DNA of 64,000 bases from Aquirufa rosea (GCF_004118285.1 NZ_SDHY01000004.1:1-64000); one strand, 5' to 3'; shown: positions 36,522 through 45,955, counted from the stretch's first letter. Notes: generated from the letters alone by a model not told the origin. Made by a program: numbers and translations.

Positions 36522-37279
36522 TAGAATCCAATAGAGTTACCCCCATCTACGGGAATTGAAACACCTGTAATATATCCGGCTGCATCGGAAGCTAAAAATA
36601 CCGCTGCCCATGCTACATCCTCTGGTTTACCAAAATAGCCCATGGGTGTTCTATCCATAGCCTTATGCTTCCGGTCTGGATCAGCATTCATGGCCGTCTT
36701 ACTCATGGCCGTTTCTATAAAACCTGGAGCAATGGCATTCACACGAACACCCTGAGAAGACCATTCCGATGCCAATACACGAACCAAGCCATAAACTCCT
36801 GATTTAGAAGAAGCATAAGCGGCTACACGGTCAATGCCATAATAGGCTGCCATGGAAGAAATCATGATGATGGATCCTGATTTTCTTGCCAACATATGTT
36901 TACCTACCTCCCGGCTCAACACAAAAACTGCATTTAAATTCACTTGAATTATTTGCGCAAAATCATCGTTGGAAACTTCTAGGGCAGGCCGTTTCATGTT
37001 GATTCCTGCATTATTTACCAGTATATCAATTTGACCAAAGGACTGAATAATCTCTGATACTAATTCCGGGCTAGCCTTCACATTGGCTACATCGTGTACC
37101 CTATAAAATGCTCCCTCACCCAAGAAATTGACGGCCTCTTGAAGTACTATTTCCCTTCTTCCTGTAATAATTACTTGTGCTCCACTCGCCAGCATACATT
37201 TGGCTATATCAAAACCAATTCCCGTGCCTCCGCCAGTAATCAATGCTACCTTACCTTGTAATGAAAATTTATTCTCCAT
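36521..37279 (-). CDS. SDR oxidoreductase, probable D-fructuronate/mannonate reductase step
   Basis: A 252-aa classical short-chain dehydrogenase. Seen: cofactor motif TGGGTGIG (17-24), NNAG, active-site Ser and YASSK (Tyr-Lys pair), and C-terminal PVDGGNSIG. Between uxuA and a uronate permease it is likely to act as a D-mannonate oxidoreductase (in place of UxuB), or alternatively as a KduD-type enzyme. The cofactor-loop Arg (GRR) after beta-2 hints at NADPH, but the choice between substrates is inference. Spacing to uxuA is 3 bp. Confidence 0.85.
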   Translation of the reverse strand: MENKFSLQGKVALITGGGTGIGFDIAKCMLASGAQVIITGRREIVLQEAVNFLGEGAFYRVHDVANVKASPELVSEIIQSFGQIDILVNNAGINMKRPALEVSNDDFAQIIQVNLNAVFVLSREVGKHMLARKSGSIIMISSMAAYYGIDRVAAYASSKSGVYGLVRVLASEWSSQGVRVNAIAPGFIETAMSKTAMNADPDRKHKAMDRTPMGYFGKPEDVAWAAVFLASDAAGYITGVSIPVDGGNSIGF

Positions 37280-37282
37280 TTG

Positions 37283-38470
37283 TTATTTTTTATACATTCG
37301 AGAAACGGCCAATTCCATACCCCTTAATTCTGCCAATCCGCGTAATCGACCGATGGCCGAATATCCTGGATAGGTCTTTTTATGTAAATCATCCAACATT
37401 TGATGTCCATGATCTGGCCGCATAGGAATAGGCTCTCCTCCTCTATTCTGCTCCTCTTCATGAATGGCTTTGATCACCTCTAACATGGGTACATCTCCTG
37501 CCAAATGGGGGGCTTCATGAAAGATTAATGGATCATCTTGTTCTCTTTTGGTTGTCCGCAAGTGGATAAAATGTATACGGCTTCCAAACCTGCTAATCAT
37601 AGCCGGTAAATCATTATCAGGCCTTACTCCCAATGAACCTGTACAAAAAGTTATCCCATTGGCTCGTACAGGAGCAGCCTCCATCAATGCCGCCAAATCA
37701 GACTCTGTACTTACCACTCGAGGTAATCCCAACAAAGGGAATGGGGGATCATCAGGATGAATGCACAAATTAATTCCCAAATCCTGCGCTAGCGGAGCTA
37801 CTTGTTGAATAAAATAATGCAAATTTTCTCGGAGTTCCTTCGCCCCAATCTCTCTATATTGATCTAATAAATCTTGAAAACTTTCCAAATGAAATGCTTC
37901 TTCAGACCCTGGTAAACCTAATAATACCGTTTGTTGTAACTCATCTCTTTCGGCAGTCGTCATTCGCTCAAATTTCAATCGAGCTTCTCCTTGAACATCC
38001 GCTGAATAATCTGCCGAAGCTCCAGGTCTTTTCAATATGAATAAGTCAAAAATGGCAAAATCAGTCCAAACAAATCGAAGAGCTTTAGCGCCATCAGGCA
38101 TCTCAAAATCCAACTTAGTTCTTGACCAATCCAATACCGGCATGAAATTATAACAAACTGTTTTTATTCCTTTGGACGCTAGATTTTCTAATGAAGTCCG
38201 ATAATTTTCAATGTATTGCTCCCGCTCAGGTAAAGCTTTTTTAATGGCTTCATGTACAGGCAAACTTTCTACCACGGCCCAGTGCAAAGGCGTCCATTGA
38301 TCATTACCTTTCTCAATGATATTTATACGCTCTTGAATAGCCTCCTTTGACCATACTTCCCCTACGGGTATTTGATGCAAGGCAGTCACCACAGCAGAGC
38401 AACCCGCTTGTCGAATATCCATCAGAGAAACTGGGTCATGTGGACCAAACCATCGCATGGTATGTAACAT
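37283..38470 (-). CDS. uxuA: Mannonate dehydratase
   Basis: A 395-aa enzyme turning D-mannonate into 2-keto-3-deoxygluconate, the last specific step of glucuronate breakdown before the KDG pathway. Seen: N-terminal TMRWFGPHDPVSLMDIRQAG, VVTALHQIPVGEVW, YNFMPVLDWSRT, the CIHPDDPP metal-binding loop and MRPDHGHQML near the end, all as in UxuA. Full length. First gene of the minus-strand operon and divergent from the LacI-type regulator, which likely controls it. The KDG kinase and aldolase are not in the window. Confidence 0.95.
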   Translation of the reverse strand: MLHTMRWFGPHDPVSLMDIRQAGCSAVVTALHQIPVGEVWSKEAIQERINIIEKGNDQWTPLHWAVVESLPVHEAIKKALPEREQYIENYRTSLENLASKGIKTVCYNFMPVLDWSRTKLDFEMPDGAKALRFVWTDFAIFDLFILKRPGASADYSADVQGEARLKFERMTTAERDELQQTVLLGLPGSEEAFHLESFQDLLDQYREIGAKELRENLHYFIQQVAPLAQDLGINLCIHPDDPPFPLLGLPRVVSTESDLAALMEAAPVRANGITFCTGSLGVRPDNDLPAMISRFGSRIHFIHLRTTKREQDDPLIFHEAPHLAGDVPMLEVIKAIHEEEQNRGGEPIPMRPDHGHQMLDDLHKKTYPGYSAIGRLRGLAELRGMELAVSRMYKK

Positions 38471-38620
38471 ATCGTTAAAAAGCTATTTCTTGTAAAAAGT
38501 CAATCATAGCCATATTATACTGATGGCTTTGGAATATATTTTTTCAAACATAAAATATACTTTTATCAGGAAAATATGCTAATTTGACCTTAATATAGGG
38601 GTTTTATTTCTATTTATCTC

Positions 38621-38636
38621 TTCGTAAACGTTCCCG
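38621..38636. promoter_or_regulatory. Candidate LacI-family operator in the uxuA/lacI-type gap
   Basis: CG-TA-AACGTT-CC-CG around the central CG at 38629-38632 has the AACGTT core of LacI-type operators and outer CG/CG symmetry, but arms mismatch at two positions. It lies between divergent starts (38470 and 38693), closer to the regulator gene. Confidence 0.4.
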
Positions 38637-38692
38637 ATAGGTGAAGAAATTCTTTGAAATTTCATACCCCACTTTAACCCTTACTCTGAAAT

Positions 38693-39853
38693 TTGGAAAC
38701 CTGTCCTAAATGTTCCTCCAATACCTCCATTATTCGGGCTGGAATGATCCGAGGCAAGGTTCGTTATCATTGTAAGTCCTGTGATTTTCATTTTACAAAA
38801 GAACACCCAGAAAAATCCCGCCCGACCAAGCAAATACATACTACCATCAAGGATATCGCCCAGGTAATGGGAGTTTCCATAGCGACCGTTTCACGCGCTT
38901 TAAATAATAAGTCGGATATAAGTCCAAAAACCCGTGAAGCCATCCAAAAAATAGCTTTAGAATTGGATTACAATCCCAATATGTTTGCCAAGGGCTTTCA
39001 ACGTGGAGAAACTAAAACCATTGGCGTGGTCATTCCCAATATTAAAAGACCCTTTTTTGCTGGTGTATTATCGGGCATACAAGAAGTAGCCAACGAGCAT
39101 GGTTATCGAGTAATGATTTGTCAATCGAATGAATCTTTTGAAACGGAAGTAACCAATATTCAGGGACTGTTGGCCAGTCATGTGGATGGATTGTTGATTT
39201 CTCATTCCAAGGAAACGACTCGCTTTAATCAAATTAAAAGTCTATTCGACAAAGGCTTGCCCATGGTGCATTTTGATCGGATATGTACGGAGGTGGATAC
39301 CCCAAAAATTCGTCAAGAGGATTTTGGTGGGGCATATCAATTGGTGGAGCATTTGATCCAACAGGGTTATCAACGAATTGCTATTTTGGCAGGCCCAACT
39401 GAATTATTAATTAGCCAAAAAAGAAAAGAAGGTTACCTCCACGCCTTAAAAAAACATGGATTGGAAATTCGTCCAGAATACATACATCACGGTGATTTTA
39501 GCAAAGAGTTTGCGCTAGCTAGTTTAGATTCCTGGCGACAATTACCAGAACCGCCCGATGCCATATTTGCCATCCATTATTTGAACGCAGTTGAAATCAT
39601 TCAATACTCCAAAGAATTGGGAATTCAGATTCCAAATGAACTGGGGATAGTGGGCTTTGGGGATGAATACCTAGCCGAAATTGTGCATCCTGCTCTAACG
39701 GTTTTCCATCTATTTCCCCAAAAAGTAGGTGAGGTAGCGGCTCAAATGTTATTTCGAGTGATTGCTGAAAAAGGAAACTACAAACGGGAAGATATTCTCG
39801 TCCAAGGGAAATTAATTATTCGGAAATCTTCCTTGAAAAAACCTAAAGGATAA
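38693..39853 (+). CDS. LacI family regulator with an N-terminal zinc ribbon, TTG start
   Basis: A 386-aa regulator. Before the LacI helix-turn-helix (about 50-100; TTIKDIAQVMGVSIATVSRALN) lies an extra CPKC (C4, C7)...CKSC (C27, C30) zinc ribbon of the kind found at the start of IS1-type InsA transposase proteins. The effector domain follows (IGVVIPNI...GFGDE). The start is TTG at 38693: there is an in-frame TGA 6 bp upstream and no ATG before the ribbon, and the next ATG (codon 18) would delete it. Likely controls the divergent uronate operon. Its end overlaps the convergent esterase gene by 11 bp. Confidence 0.85.
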   Translation: METCPKCSSNTSIIRAGMIRGKVRYHCKSCDFHFTKEHPEKSRPTKQIHTTIKDIAQVMGVSIATVSRALNNKSDISPKTREAIQKIALELDYNPNMFAKGFQRGETKTIGVVIPNIKRPFFAGVLSGIQEVANEHGYRVMICQSNESFETEVTNIQGLLASHVDGLLISHSKETTRFNQIKSLFDKGLPMVHFDRICTEVDTPKIRQEDFGGAYQLVEHLIQQGYQRIAILAGPTELLISQKRKEGYLHALKKHGLEIRPEYIHHGDFSKEFALASLDSWRQLPEPPDAIFAIHYLNAVEIIQYSKELGIQIPNELGIVGFGDEYLAEIVHPALTVFHLFPQKVGEVAAQMLFRVIAEKGNYKREDILVQGKLIIRKSSLKKPKG

Positions 39854-40721
39854 ATTGGTGGAAGCGTAACCAATGTTCAAAATCCTCGGTCCAAAAATCC
39901 GATGGCGTATTCATTTTACGCATACCAAAACCATGTCCCCCCTGAGTATACATGTGCAATTCTACTGGCTGTTTGGCCTTCAACCAATCTTGGTATAATT
40001 CCACAGAATGAGGCGCTAAACCTAAATTATCATCACTAGCTGCCGCAATGAAAATGGGGATTCTTTGACTAGGTATTTGATTCCCCAATACCGCTTTTTT
40101 GTATAGGTAAATGGGCGCCACGAAATTCGGACGATTTGCGTCTGTGGCGGTTTGTACTACTGACATGGTTAAGGTTCCTCCTGCAGAAAAACCCATAAAG
40201 CCAATTTTTTGAGGATTCAATCCCCATGCATTGGCATGTTGACGTACATACTCCATGGCTTTTAGACCGTCCTTGGTCGCCAATTCCACCACAGGAGCAT
40301 TGATTTCATCCAATTTGTTAAAATCCTGCATCTTGGCACTCAATTCCTTCACCGGATCATTAGAGATGATACGCACCAGTCGGTATTTTAACACAAACGC
40401 GGCAACACCTCGTTGATTCAACCATTTAGCCACCTCGATGCCTTCGCTATCAATGGATAATATATGAAAGGCCCCTCCTGGAGCTACGATTACCGAGGTC
40501 CCATTGGCCTTAGATTTCTCAGGGAAATAAGCAGTGATACTAGGTTCCACCACATTATAAACCACTCGGGTATTAAACCCATTGGAAGCACTTTCCGCCT
40601 CATTCCAATTCCAAGATTCAGAACCTGGCGCTTTCCCTGAATATAAGGCAATTCGTTCTTGGGAAAATGCGAGGTTTCCCAAGAGCAAATAACAAAAACT
40701 GAAAATAATAAATCCTTTCAT
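39843..40721 (-). CDS. Secreted alpha/beta-hydrolase, probable carbohydrate esterase
   Basis: A 292-aa secreted hydrolase with signal peptide (cleavage near AFSQ). Seen: oxyanion PGGAFH, nucleophile GFSAGG, and the acid/His end (AASDDNLG and GGHGFGM), giving a plausible Ser-Asp-His triad. The sequence is like Bacteroidota acetyl-xylan-type/Aes-like esterases that remove acyl groups from polysaccharides. Cotranscribed with the ThuA gene (8 bp spacing). Confidence 0.85.
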   Translation of the reverse strand: MKGFIIFSFCYLLLGNLAFSQERIALYSGKAPGSESWNWNEAESASNGFNTRVVYNVVEPSITAYFPEKSKANGTSVIVAPGGAFHILSIDSEGIEVAKWLNQRGVAAFVLKYRLVRIISNDPVKELSAKMQDFNKLDEINAPVVELATKDGLKAMEYVRQHANAWGLNPQKIGFMGFSAGGTLTMSVVQTATDANRPNFVAPIYLYKKAVLGNQIPSQRIPIFIAAASDDNLGLAPHSVELYQDWLKAKQPVELHMYTQGGHGFGMRKMNTPSDFWTEDFEHWLRFHQFIL

Positions 40722-40729
40722 AAGAAGGC

Positions 40730-41728
40730 TTATTGGGTGTATTCCCTCTTTGAGGAAATGTCGGCCTTGGGAAAATCAGATGGAATTGGTATATCTACTT
40801 TCCCAGTAGCTGCCCATTGAGAGCCCCTCAATAAAGTAGTAATGAATCCTACGCAGGAAACGGAATAATCCGCGTGGCCCATGGGTGTATGAAACACTCT
40901 GCCTTTTCCGAATCGAGTAACAATCAACATGGGTTCATGTCGACCAGTGCCTCTATTTTCTTTGGCTGAAAATGCAGTGGCCAATATTTCCATATTGATT
41001 GCTGGCCCACGCAGACGATCATACATTTCATCTTGTGTGTGCATCCAAGTCAAGGGCATGCCTTTGGTAATAGGATGCTCCGAATTACGTACCGTAATTT
41101 GATATTCCTTTTGTGGGCCGTGAGAGCCTGCCCTTCCGGCTTGTGTATCTCTTACTAACTTGCCCTCCAAATCATAATAAACATAAGGACCGTCTTTTTC
41201 TGTACGGTCACCCCATCCACCTAAACCGATCATTTCATTGTAAGCAGGCCACTGAGGAAATGAATTATCTGCCGCATGAATAACCACTAAGCCTCCTCCT
41301 TTTTTCATAAATTTCTCAAAATCCGCTTGCGTTTCAGCCGGCCAAGGAGCTGCATTCCATCCGAAATTGCAAATCACTAAATCATAATCTGAAAAACGGG
41401 GATGAAAGCTTGAGTCGGCCCTAGGTTTAGCCAAGGCAACGGTATTTTCAAGCCCTGGCAACATGTATTTAGGAATCAAATCGGCGGCATTCCAGGTATA
41501 ATGTGATCGCTGAACATCCACCTTAAATTTTCCCGATTGCTCTAAAAAATCCTTCATCATAAAGGTGATTTTAGGCCATTGATCGTGGTTATTTTGTCCG
41601 TCTACAATTAATGTTCGAATGACTTTAGATTTAACACTAGGTTTAGCCAGAGCATTGCTTGGATTGAAACTAACAATTGTCGCAAAAAGAAGCAGGCTAC
41701 AAGCAAAAATTTTGTAGTAATTTTTCAT
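40730..41728 (-). CDS. ThuA-like domain protein, exported
   Basis: A 332-aa protein; start at ATG 41728 gives a signal peptide (MKNYYKIFACSLLLFATIVSFNPS); the longer frame adds 15 non-signal codons. The ThuA fold (glutamine-amidotransferase-like) is seen in VDGQNNHDQWP, YDLVICNFGWN, GGGLVVIHAADNS, MTHTQDEMYDRL-like and GKGRVFHTPMGHADYS. ThuA was first linked to trehalose use in rhizobia (3-keto-trehalose formation and conversion). Here it may act on a periplasmic keto-sugar. Shares the operon with the esterase. Confidence 0.88.
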   Translation of the reverse strand: MKNYYKIFACSLLLFATIVSFNPSNALAKPSVKSKVIRTLIVDGQNNHDQWPKITFMMKDFLEQSGKFKVDVQRSHYTWNAADLIPKYMLPGLENTVALAKPRADSSFHPRFSDYDLVICNFGWNAAPWPAETQADFEKFMKKGGGLVVIHAADNSFPQWPAYNEMIGLGGWGDRTEKDGPYVYYDLEGKLVRDTQAGRAGSHGPQKEYQITVRNSEHPITKGMPLTWMHTQDEMYDRLRGPAINMEILATAFSAKENRGTGRHEPMLIVTRFGKGRVFHTPMGHADYSVSCVGFITTLLRGSQWAATGKVDIPIPSDFPKADISSKREYTQ

Positions 41729-41860
41729 GATTTCTCTGGTTAGTATGAGCTCAAGCAAATACATTGATGTCAATATCTTAAGAAATACATAGATACTAGG
41801 ATTCTAACCATTTTCAAAATGCTCCAAATAATGACTCAACCCCTAAAATAAATAATACCA

Positions 41861-42313
41861 TCAATGATCATAACTCACTACGCGAGATATTTTCCATTTC
41901 CCTTGTTCCTCTCTCCAAATCATCAAAAACTTAAATTCCCCCACTTCCAACTTCCCATTCTCCACATGAGAAAAGGTATGTCGACCGATGTGAATTGCCC
42001 CATAATTTTGAATAGGATGAACCTCCAAAGTACCTGGAACCAATTTTCTGGTTAATACATACTCTCTATTAAATATATTTTGAAAATTAGCGATCACCGT
42101 ATCGTAATGAAGAAGTCCTCCATTATCTTGAAACCATTCCAAATCCGATGTAAAGAATTGTTTAAAAGTGGCCATATCTCGTTGATTGTAGGCCTGAAAC
42201 ATGACACTATCCAGATGTGCAATTTGTTGATACAAGGCCTTAGATTCACTTTTTTGTGCCAAAGCAGTATGGGAAACTAGGCCAAATAAGAACAAGCAAA
42301 TGAATAACTTCAT
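41861..42313 (-). CDS. Exported NTF2-like (DUF4440) protein
   Basis: A 150-aa protein with signal peptide (cleavage near ALAQ). The rest fits the SnoaL/DUF4440 cone fold: LDSVMFQAYNQRDMATFKQFFTSDLEWFQDNGG, FSHVENGKLEVGEFKFLMIWREEQGKWKISRVVSYDH. No catalytic residues can be named. Transcribed in the same direction as the transporter gene at 42341 (27 bp apart). Confidence 0.8.
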   Translation of the reverse strand: MKLFICLFLFGLVSHTALAQKSESKALYQQIAHLDSVMFQAYNQRDMATFKQFFTSDLEWFQDNGGLLHYDTVIANFQNIFNREYVLTRKLVPGTLEVHPIQNYGAIHIGRHTFSHVENGKLEVGEFKFLMIWREEQGKWKISRVVSYDH

Positions 42314-42340
42314 GAATACACTTTTGCTAAAACATTTCGA

Positions 42341-43600
42341 TTAATTAAATAAGAAACAGGCAATTACAAGTGTAATGAGCACATTAAATCCTTGGGCAAT
42401 CAAGAAGGCATACAATGGTTTTTTACCTTCGCTACTGAACAAATCGGCAAACTTAGTTTCCAAACCAATGCTTGTAAATGCCAAAGCAAACCAAAGACCT
42501 TGTAAGGATTTCAAACCGCCTTTTACTTCTGATATGACATCCCCAGAAATGAAGAATGAAAACAACAAAGATGCCGCCACAAAACCGATGACAAATTTGG
42601 GAAAACGCTCCCAAATGATCCCTAAAGTTGGCTTGGATTCTTTGGCTACTTCCGACTGATTATTGGTATAAGTCCAATAGATAGAAATCCCAAATGCTGC
42701 TAAACCTAACAGAACATTTTGTGAAAATTTGACAATCGTACTTATTTTCAAGGCCTCCTCTCCAATGAGTGACCCAGAAGCAATAACTGCACCCGTCGTA
42801 TCGATGGTCCCCCCCAGCCAAGCACCCGTTACCGCTTCAGATAAACCCAAGGCTTTCGCGATAATGGGCATAAAAATGATCATAGGAATAGCGGTAATGA
42901 GAACGATGGATATAACATAGGAAAGCTTCTTGGAATCTCCCTTAATAGCTCCAGCCGTAGCAATGGCCGCCGATACCCCACAGATAGAAACCGCACTAGA
43001 AATCATGATGGCCATCTCCTCATCGATACCCAATTTTTTTGCTATCCAAAAAGCAAAGTACCACACAGAAACCACGACCAACAGCGCCTGAATTAGTCCT
43101 AGTGATCCTGCCTTTAAAATATCTCCAAAAATGATGCTTGTTCCTAATAAGACTAATCCAATTTTCACAAATAATTCAGTGGACAATGACTCTTTTAACC
43201 AATCTGGGACATTCGAAAAATTACTAATAACTAATCCTATGGATAAGCTAAAAATAACCGCTTCTAAATTCCAATTTTTCAAAAAGGAATTGCCTGCTAA
43301 GACCAGCGCCAAGATGGTTAAAATAAAGACAATCGGAAAACCTTTGATGGTGGCATTTACTTCCTTGCCCAATGCTTTGGTCGCTAAAATAGCAATGACA
43401 TATACCCACAAAAACAATTTCCCCACGTTGATTAAATTGGTGGTGTTGAGCACTTTTTCTGCTAATTCTGCTGAGTTTTCCCAGGCAAAAACCGGGCTGG
43501 GAATTTTGATTCCTACTAAGGCGAGTACGATAATTAAAAATCCAAAAACGACGACAGTCCAGTCTTCGGTTAAGCTGAATCTTGCTGTATTGTTTGACAT
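42341..43600 (-). CDS. YeiH/UPF0324 family membrane transporter
   Basis: A 419-aa integral membrane protein with about 11 hydrophobic helices. Seen: LLGTSIIFGDILKAG, ICGVSAAIATAGAIKG and WLGGTIDTTGAVIASG, which are the hallmark segments of the UPF0324 (PF03601) family. Members are called putative sulfate exporters; E. coli YeiH is controlled by a LysR protein, and no such regulator is adjacent here. Transport of sulfate released by sulfatases would fit the window but is speculation. Divergent from the GH43 gene. Confidence 0.88.
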   Translation of the reverse strand: MSNNTARFSLTEDWTVVVFGFLIIVLALVGIKIPSPVFAWENSAELAEKVLNTTNLINVGKLFLWVYVIAILATKALGKEVNATIKGFPIVFILTILALVLAGNSFLKNWNLEAVIFSLSIGLVISNFSNVPDWLKESLSTELFVKIGLVLLGTSIIFGDILKAGSLGLIQALLVVVSVWYFAFWIAKKLGIDEEMAIMISSAVSICGVSAAIATAGAIKGDSKKLSYVISIVLITAIPMIIFMPIIAKALGLSEAVTGAWLGGTIDTTGAVIASGSLIGEEALKISTIVKFSQNVLLGLAAFGISIYWTYTNNQSEVAKESKPTLGIIWERFPKFVIGFVAASLLFSFFISGDVISEVKGGLKSLQGLWFALAFTSIGLETKFADLFSSEGKKPLYAFLIAQGFNVLITLVIACFLFN

Positions 43601-43614
43601 GGTTGATTAATAAG

Positions 43615-43646
43615 TTTAGGTAAATGAAAAGAGTATTCTAACTTTG
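43615..43646 (+). promoter_or_regulatory. Promoter of the GH43 gene (TTTA-N20-TAACTTTG)
   Basis: TAACTTTG (43639-43646) matches TAnnTTTG exactly; TTTA (43615-43618) stands 20 bp upstream as a near -33 box. The predicted transcript starts about 20 nt before the ATG at 43672. Confidence 0.55.
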
Positions 43647-43671
43647 GTAGAACAAGTTATTAAAAAACTCT

Positions 43672-44640
43672 ATGAAATTACTATACTATTGTTTATTTTT
43701 AATCCTAGCTCACGGCCTGAACGCCCAACAAAAAACCTCTGGAAATCCCCTATTTCCAGGTTGGTATGCCGACCCAGAGGCCATCATTATCAAAAAGCAA
43801 TACTGGATTTACCCCACTTATTCTGATGTCTACCAGAAACAGGTTCACTTAGACGCCTTCTCATCCAAAGATCTGGTGAATTGGAAAAAACATCCTAAAA
43901 TCATTGATACCTCATCAGTCAAATGGGCCAAAAAAGCCATGTGGGCACCCGCCATCGTACAAAAGGGCAAAAAATACTACCTGTTTTTCGGGGCCAATGA
44001 CATCCAAAGTAATCAAGAACTAGGAGGTATTGGAGTAGCTGTCGCAGATAAACCACAAGGACCGTTCAAGGATTTAATTGGGAAGCCTTTGATTGGTCAA
44101 TTTCAGAATGGAGCCCAACCTATCGATCAATTTGTATTTAAAGATAAAGATGGACAATACTACATCATCTATGGAGGTTGGAAGCATTGCAATATCGCCA
44201 AACTAAGCACTGATTTCACATCCATCATCCCATTTGAGGATGGAAAAATGTTCAAAGAAATCACCCCCAATGGCTATGTAGAAGGCCCCTTCATGTTTAT
44301 TCGTAACAATAAATACTATTTTATGTGGAGTGAAGGTGGCTGGACTGGCCCTAATTATTCCGTAGCCTATGCCGTGGCAGATAGCCCTTTTGGGCCTTTT
44401 GAAAGAAAGGATAAAATACTTAAACAAGATCCACAAGTAGCTACAGGGGCTGGACATCACTCGGTTATTCAAGTACCTAAGACCGACCAGTGGTATATTG
44501 TCTATCACCGTAGACCCTTGAATGAAACGGATCGCAATCACCGAGTGACTTGCATTGAACCCATGTATTTTGATGAAAAAGGTGATATTTTACCGGTAAA
44601 ACTTAGCTTTGAAGGAGTAAAGGCACAAAAAATCAAATAA
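43672..44640 (+). CDS. GH43 family glycoside hydrolase
   Basis: A 322-aa secreted enzyme (signal ending near NAQQ). The three acids of GH43 are all seen: general base Asp34 in WYADPEA, pKa-modulating Asp152 in PIDQFVF and general acid Glu204 in VEGPFMF. Further propeller strands WAPAIVQKGKKYYLFFGA and SEGGW confirm the fold. The family acts on arabinan, xylan or arabinoxylan side chains. Single domain, no carbohydrate-binding module. Next gene starts 6 bp after its stop. Confidence 0.93.
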   Translation: MKLLYYCLFLILAHGLNAQQKTSGNPLFPGWYADPEAIIIKKQYWIYPTYSDVYQKQVHLDAFSSKDLVNWKKHPKIIDTSSVKWAKKAMWAPAIVQKGKKYYLFFGANDIQSNQELGGIGVAVADKPQGPFKDLIGKPLIGQFQNGAQPIDQFVFKDKDGQYYIIYGGWKHCNIAKLSTDFTSIIPFEDGKMFKEITPNGYVEGPFMFIRNNKYYFMWSEGGWTGPNYSVAYAVADSPFGPFERKDKILKQDPQVATGAGHHSVIQVPKTDQWYIVYHRRPLNETDRNHRVTCIEPMYFDEKGDILPVKLSFEGVKAQKIK

Positions 44641-44646
44641 AATCCC

Positions 44647-45042
44647 ATGAAAAAATGGATACCTTTTAAGCTTTCGGTTCAGCTCTTTTTGGGATTCATT
44701 TTACTCGCCATTCTTTTCCATATAGGGGTGATAGCCGGGTTAATTCCGCCTGACATGGTTTGGGGTGGCCGAATACAAAGTCCGAATGATTTGATCAAGA
44801 TGGAATCTGTTTCCATGGTCATCTTGATCATCATGGCCTTCATAATTACGCTCAAAGCACGTTGGATTTTTCCTAAAATAGCGAGATTATCTGGCTACCT
44901 GATTTGGCTCATTCCCCTTCTTTTTTTCTTAAATACCTTAGGAAATATGCAGGCACTGAATGCCACAGAAAGGTTCGTCTTCACTCCAATCACTTTTTTG
45001 CTGGCCTTGATAAGCTTAAGAATTGCCCTAGAGAAGAGTTAA
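44647..45042 (+). CDS. Small four-helix membrane protein
   Basis: A 131-aa protein with four hydrophobic segments (about 10-30, 52-68, 78-98, 108-126) and the loop GGRIQSPNDLIKMES. No recognised family, although similar small proteins are widespread in Bacteroidota. It begins 6 bp after the GH43 stop (probably cotranscribed) and its end overlaps the convergent acetyltransferase gene by 4 bp. Confidence 0.7.
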   Translation: MKKWIPFKLSVQLFLGFILLAILFHIGVIAGLIPPDMVWGGRIQSPNDLIKMESVSMVILIIMAFIITLKARWIFPKIARLSGYLIWLIPLLFFLNTLGNMQALNATERFVFTPITFLLALISLRIALEKS

Positions 45043-45515
45043 TTATCTCCTACATCCAATTTCATTTTTATATCGGCCCGACTGTACAAAACTGGACCTA
45101 GATCTATTTCCTTAAACCCATAGTTTCGGTACATCGCTACCGCCCTTTCTAGTCGCCGATTGGAATAAATAATGATTTCTTTTATCCCCGTATTTTTTGC
45201 GTAATCCAGACATTGATCCATCAATAATTTACCGATGCCCAATCCTTGAAAGGCTTCATTGACCGCCATTTTGGTCAATTCAAAAACACCTTCTTGAATT
45301 TTCATTAAGGAAACCGTCCCTACGATTTGATCATCACACCAAGCATAGAAAATTTGCCCTCCAGGAGCTAAAATGACCTCCTCTGGCTTGGACAATACCT
45401 CCCGATCAATTTCTTCAATATGGAAATACTTCTCCAGCCATTCATAATTTAATCGACGAATAGCATCACGATGAGCGGGGTCAAAATAAGTAATATGAAT
45501 TTGGCTCATAATCAA
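45039..45515 (-). CDS. GNAT family N-acetyltransferase
   Basis: A 158-aa cytoplasmic acetyltransferase. Seen: the acetyl-CoA motif A, LTKMAVNEAFQGLGIGKLLMDQCLDYAK, and motif B near YRNYGFKEI. Its ATG overlaps the stop of the DinB gene upstream by 4 bp (ATGA), so the two are translationally coupled. Acceptor unknown. Confidence 0.88.
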   Translation of the reverse strand: MIMSQIHITYFDPAHRDAIRRLNYEWLEKYFHIEEIDREVLSKPEEVILAPGGQIFYAWCDDQIVGTVSLMKIQEGVFELTKMAVNEAFQGLGIGKLLMDQCLDYAKNTGIKEIIIYSNRRLERAVAMYRNYGFKEIDLGPVLYSRADIKMKLDVGDN

Positions 45516-45955
45516 TCCATCAACCTTCGATGGTAATTTATTTGTCCTAGATGATAGCCAAAATGTACCGCCAAATGCACGAAATAATAGGCTGTTTTCA
45601 TGGAATAATCGAAAACCTCCATGGGGTAATCCTCCTCGAGCTGTTCCTGACTAATGGTAGGTAAAACTTGTTGCATCATTAATTCGGTTTGGTCAATCAT
45701 TTCCAGTAATTTCTCCCTAGGCACTTCCTTATCTGAAAATTCTTTGTCTCGAAATCGAACATAGCCCGTGTTACCATAGACCGAGCCAAAATAGGTTTGT
45801 AAATTACCAATTAGGTGTAAACATAAATTACCTGCCGAATTAGAAATTCGGCCATCTACTTTCCACAAATTAGCTTCATCTTGGTATTGAGCAATTTCAA
45901 TTTTTAATCGATTCAAATCTCTAGAGAACAATTTTAATAAGTCTTCCGTCAGCAT
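45512..45955 (-). CDS. DinB/DUF1572 family protein
   Basis: A 147-aa DinB-like protein; start set at ATG 45955, as the 15 further codons are only a hydrophobic run without domain character. Seen: NSAGNLCLHLIGNLQTYFG and VHLAVHFGYHLGQINYHRRLM, giving the His residues for a metal in the four-helix bundle. It resembles the DUF1572 branch. Coupled to the GNAT gene. Substrate unknown. Confidence 0.85.
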   Translation of the reverse strand: MLTEDLLKLFSRDLNRLKIEIAQYQDEANLWKVDGRISNSAGNLCLHLIGNLQTYFGSVYGNTGYVRFRDKEFSDKEVPREKLLEMIDQTELMMQQVLPTISQEQLEEDYPMEVFDYSMKTAYYFVHLAVHFGYHLGQINYHRRLMD

